Source: Nitrososphaerota archaeon (GTDB lineage: Archaea; Thermoproteota; EX4484-205; JAAOZO01). From it: DNA of 6,015 nt. A program made the position numbers and the translations under genes. The first letter of the stretch is position 1. The number at the start of each line of letters is the position of its first letter. This document shows, in pieces, positions 5,524-6,015 of the stretch. A model generated the notes under the pieces. The model saw only the letters and a program-made list of their open reading frames with translations. It made no database searches and was not told the DNA's origin. The DNA is taken from contig JAAOZO010000012.1 of assembly GCA_011605715.1 (NCBI GenBank), positions 1-6,015 of the forward strand, read 5' to 3'.

Positions 5524-5673
5524 GCGGTTTGGCTAGGCACAAAGACCTTCATAGCCTCATTACCGCCTCAGGGGTCGTGAAAGTGTGCGACCCAGACTTA
5601 GAGAACAAGTCTCTAAGTCTCCTGACCCTACATAGAGCAAGTCTATGTAGGCATCCGCCTCGCTTAGCAAGGC
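5524..5673. ncRNA. Candidate structured non-coding RNA (GC-rich island with three-way junction)
   Basis: This 150-bp non-coding stretch is about 53% GC between flanks below 30%, the classic mark of a structured RNA in a heat-loving organism. Helices follow each other almost without gaps. Hairpin E: 5524-5528/5562-5566 and 5531-5535/5552-5556. Three-way junction: closing helix 5568-5572/5621-5625 around hairpin A (5573-5577/5588-5592) and hairpin B (5594-5603/5611-5620, 10 bp). Hairpin C: 5627-5636/5642-5651, 10 bp. Hairpin D: 5657-5660/5670-5673 plus inner pairs. For the minus strand: a TATA box at 5703-5710 would start RNA near 5680 at the island edge, hairpin D gains a G-U pair, and hairpin E gets an AAUGA/AA internal loop resembling a K-turn. 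For the plus strand: hairpin A gains two G-U pairs. I lean to minus. It does not look like tRNA, RNase P RNA or SRP RNA. A cruciform-forming origin or recombination site is the main alternative. Confidence 0.6.
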
Positions 5674-5702
5674 TTCATCTACTTCTTAGACAATAATGAA
5701 CG

Positions 5703-5710
5703 TTTATAAA
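5703..5710. promoter_or_regulatory. Palindromic TATA box, possibly driving the minus-strand RNA
   Basis: TTTATAAA is its own reverse complement, so direction depends on the BRE. Read on the minus strand it is preceded by GTAAAT, which fits the archaeal BRE pattern RNWAAW. On the plus strand it is preceded by GAACG, a poor BRE. Minus-strand firing would start near 5680, just before the GC-rich island. Confidence 0.45.
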
Positions 5711-5726
5711 TTTACAGGCGAAAAGC

Positions 5727-5734
5727 TTTATAAA
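5727..5734 (+). promoter_or_regulatory. TATA box of the hydrophobic protein gene at 5767
   Basis: TTTATAAA, preceded by GCGAAAAGC, is centred about 36 nt before ATG 5767. Expected start of transcription is near 5757, leaving a ~10-nt purine leader. Box, spacing and leader closely match those of the 84-aa gene at 3465. Confidence 0.75.
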
Positions 5735-5745
5735 TTCATGAGTGT

Positions 5746-5768
5746 GAGAGAAAGCGAGAAAGAGAAAT
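5746..5768 (+). repeat. 23-bp exact direct repeat, copy 2 (initiation region of the gene at 5767)
   Basis: Identical to 3400-3422, with core AGCGAGAAAGAGAAAT. Here it spans the predicted transcription start and runs into the ATG (5767-5769). Shared placement at two promoters suggests a protein-binding site or a duplicated leader. Confidence 0.85.
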
Positions 5769-6015
5769 GGCTGAAGAAGAAAGAAGAGGCTTTAGTGCAA
5801 CAGTACAGCAAATGTCACTTGGCGAAGCGATCTTTGCGCTAATATTCATAGGCGTCGTAATCGTCTTAATGTATGCAGTAATGGCAGGAACAATAGCAAA
5901 TGCAATAACTCTCGGTCTTATGCTACTGCTAGGAATAGGAATCGTCTTCCTTGGAAACCATCTTGAGAAATCTGGAGTTCTAACTAGACCTGCGCTAATG
6001 CTATACTACGTTGGT
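5767..6015 (+). CDS. Small hydrophobic two-helix membrane protein, candidate virion protein (3' end outside window)
   Basis: The frame is open from ATG 5767 to the window edge (83 residues seen). After a charged N-terminus (MAEEERRG) come two hydrophobic helices, ~19-41 and ~45-63, separated by a tight turn, then a short polar segment (NHLEKSG) and the beginning of another apolar stretch. No catalytic motif is visible. A helical hairpin of this sort is the plan of major coat proteins of spindle-shaped archaeal viruses (for example the fusellovirus VP1/VP3 type), but it also fits any small membrane protein, so this is only a suggestion. Isoleucine codons are ATA or ATC with no ATT, as in the 84-aa gene, and the two share promoter and leader, consistent with strong, coordinated expression. 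ATG 5738 is rejected as start because it is out of frame and too close to the TATA box. Confidence 0.75.
   Translation, partial: MAEEERRGFSATVQQMSLGEAIFALIFIGVVIVLMYAVMAGTIANAITLGLMLLLGIGIVFLGNHLEKSGVLTRPALMLYYVG

Noticed and set aside
5604..5641. Intrinsic terminators formed by hairpins B and C
   Set aside because: Neither hairpin is followed by a T-run on either strand, and archaeal termination does not generally rely on such hairpins.
5591..5651. CRISPR array suggested by adjacent similar hairpins
   Set aside because: The hairpins are adjacent without spacers, and their stems differ. There is no regular repeat-spacer pattern.
5524..5673. tRNA, RNase P RNA, SRP RNA or C/D-box RNA in the GC-rich island
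   Set aside because: No cloverleaf with a T-loop consensus, no RNase P core motif, no SRP helix 8 signature and no paired C and D boxes could be found by eye.
5738..5842. 34-codon frame starting at ATG 5738, carrying the same RESEKEK phase as the RHH tail
   Set aside because: Its ATG is only 3 nt after the TATA box, upstream of the expected transcript start. The matching peptide simply follows from the DNA repeat.

Overview
The window looks like part of a virus or plasmid of a hyperthermophilic archaeon, most likely in Thermoproteota. Everything about gene expression is archaeal: TTTATAAA-type TATA boxes sit either about 26 nt before a start codon (leaderless messages) or about 37 nt before it (leaders of about 10 nt), and genes inside the operon carry GAGGTGA-type ribosome binding sites. 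All protein genes are on the + strand and tightly packed, most are unrecognisable, and no cellular housekeeping gene is present. That points to a mobile element, but no hallmark gene (integrase, replication initiator, terminase, polymerase) is visible, so the family cannot be named.

Positions 1-3430 are a polycistronic operon of six overlapping genes whose promoter is outside the window: the tail of an unknown protein, a 383-aa coiled-coil protein, a 215-aa protein ending in a winged helix, a 126-aa unknown protein, a 140-aa thioredoxin-fold protein with a CPHC site, and a 225-aa protein joining a cysteine-rich N-terminus to a C-terminal ribbon-helix-helix (RHH) DNA-binding domain. The stop codon of the last gene lies inside the TATA box of the next transcription unit.

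Positions 3424-5387 hold four genes, each with its own promoter: an 84-aa protein with A/C-ending codons and a short purine leader, a 124-aa cysteine- and aromatic-rich protein, a 140-aa four-helix membrane protein, and a 241-aa CPBP-family intramembrane protease with an unusual charged C-terminal tail.

Positions 5388-5766 contain no protein gene. Inside this AT-rich stretch is a 150-bp island of about 53% GC (5524-5673) that folds into back-to-back hairpins, including a perfect three-way junction. This is the strongest candidate for an undescribed element: a structured non-coding RNA, possibly on the minus strand from a palindromic TATA box at 5703-5710, or a structured DNA site such as an origin.

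The window ends in a small hydrophobic two-helix protein (5767 onward, cut by the edge), a plausible virion membrane or coat protein. Its promoter and leader resemble those of the 84-aa gene, and a 23-bp sequence at its start is repeated exactly just upstream of the 84-aa gene's TATA box. The two genes may therefore be co-regulated, possibly by the RHH protein.
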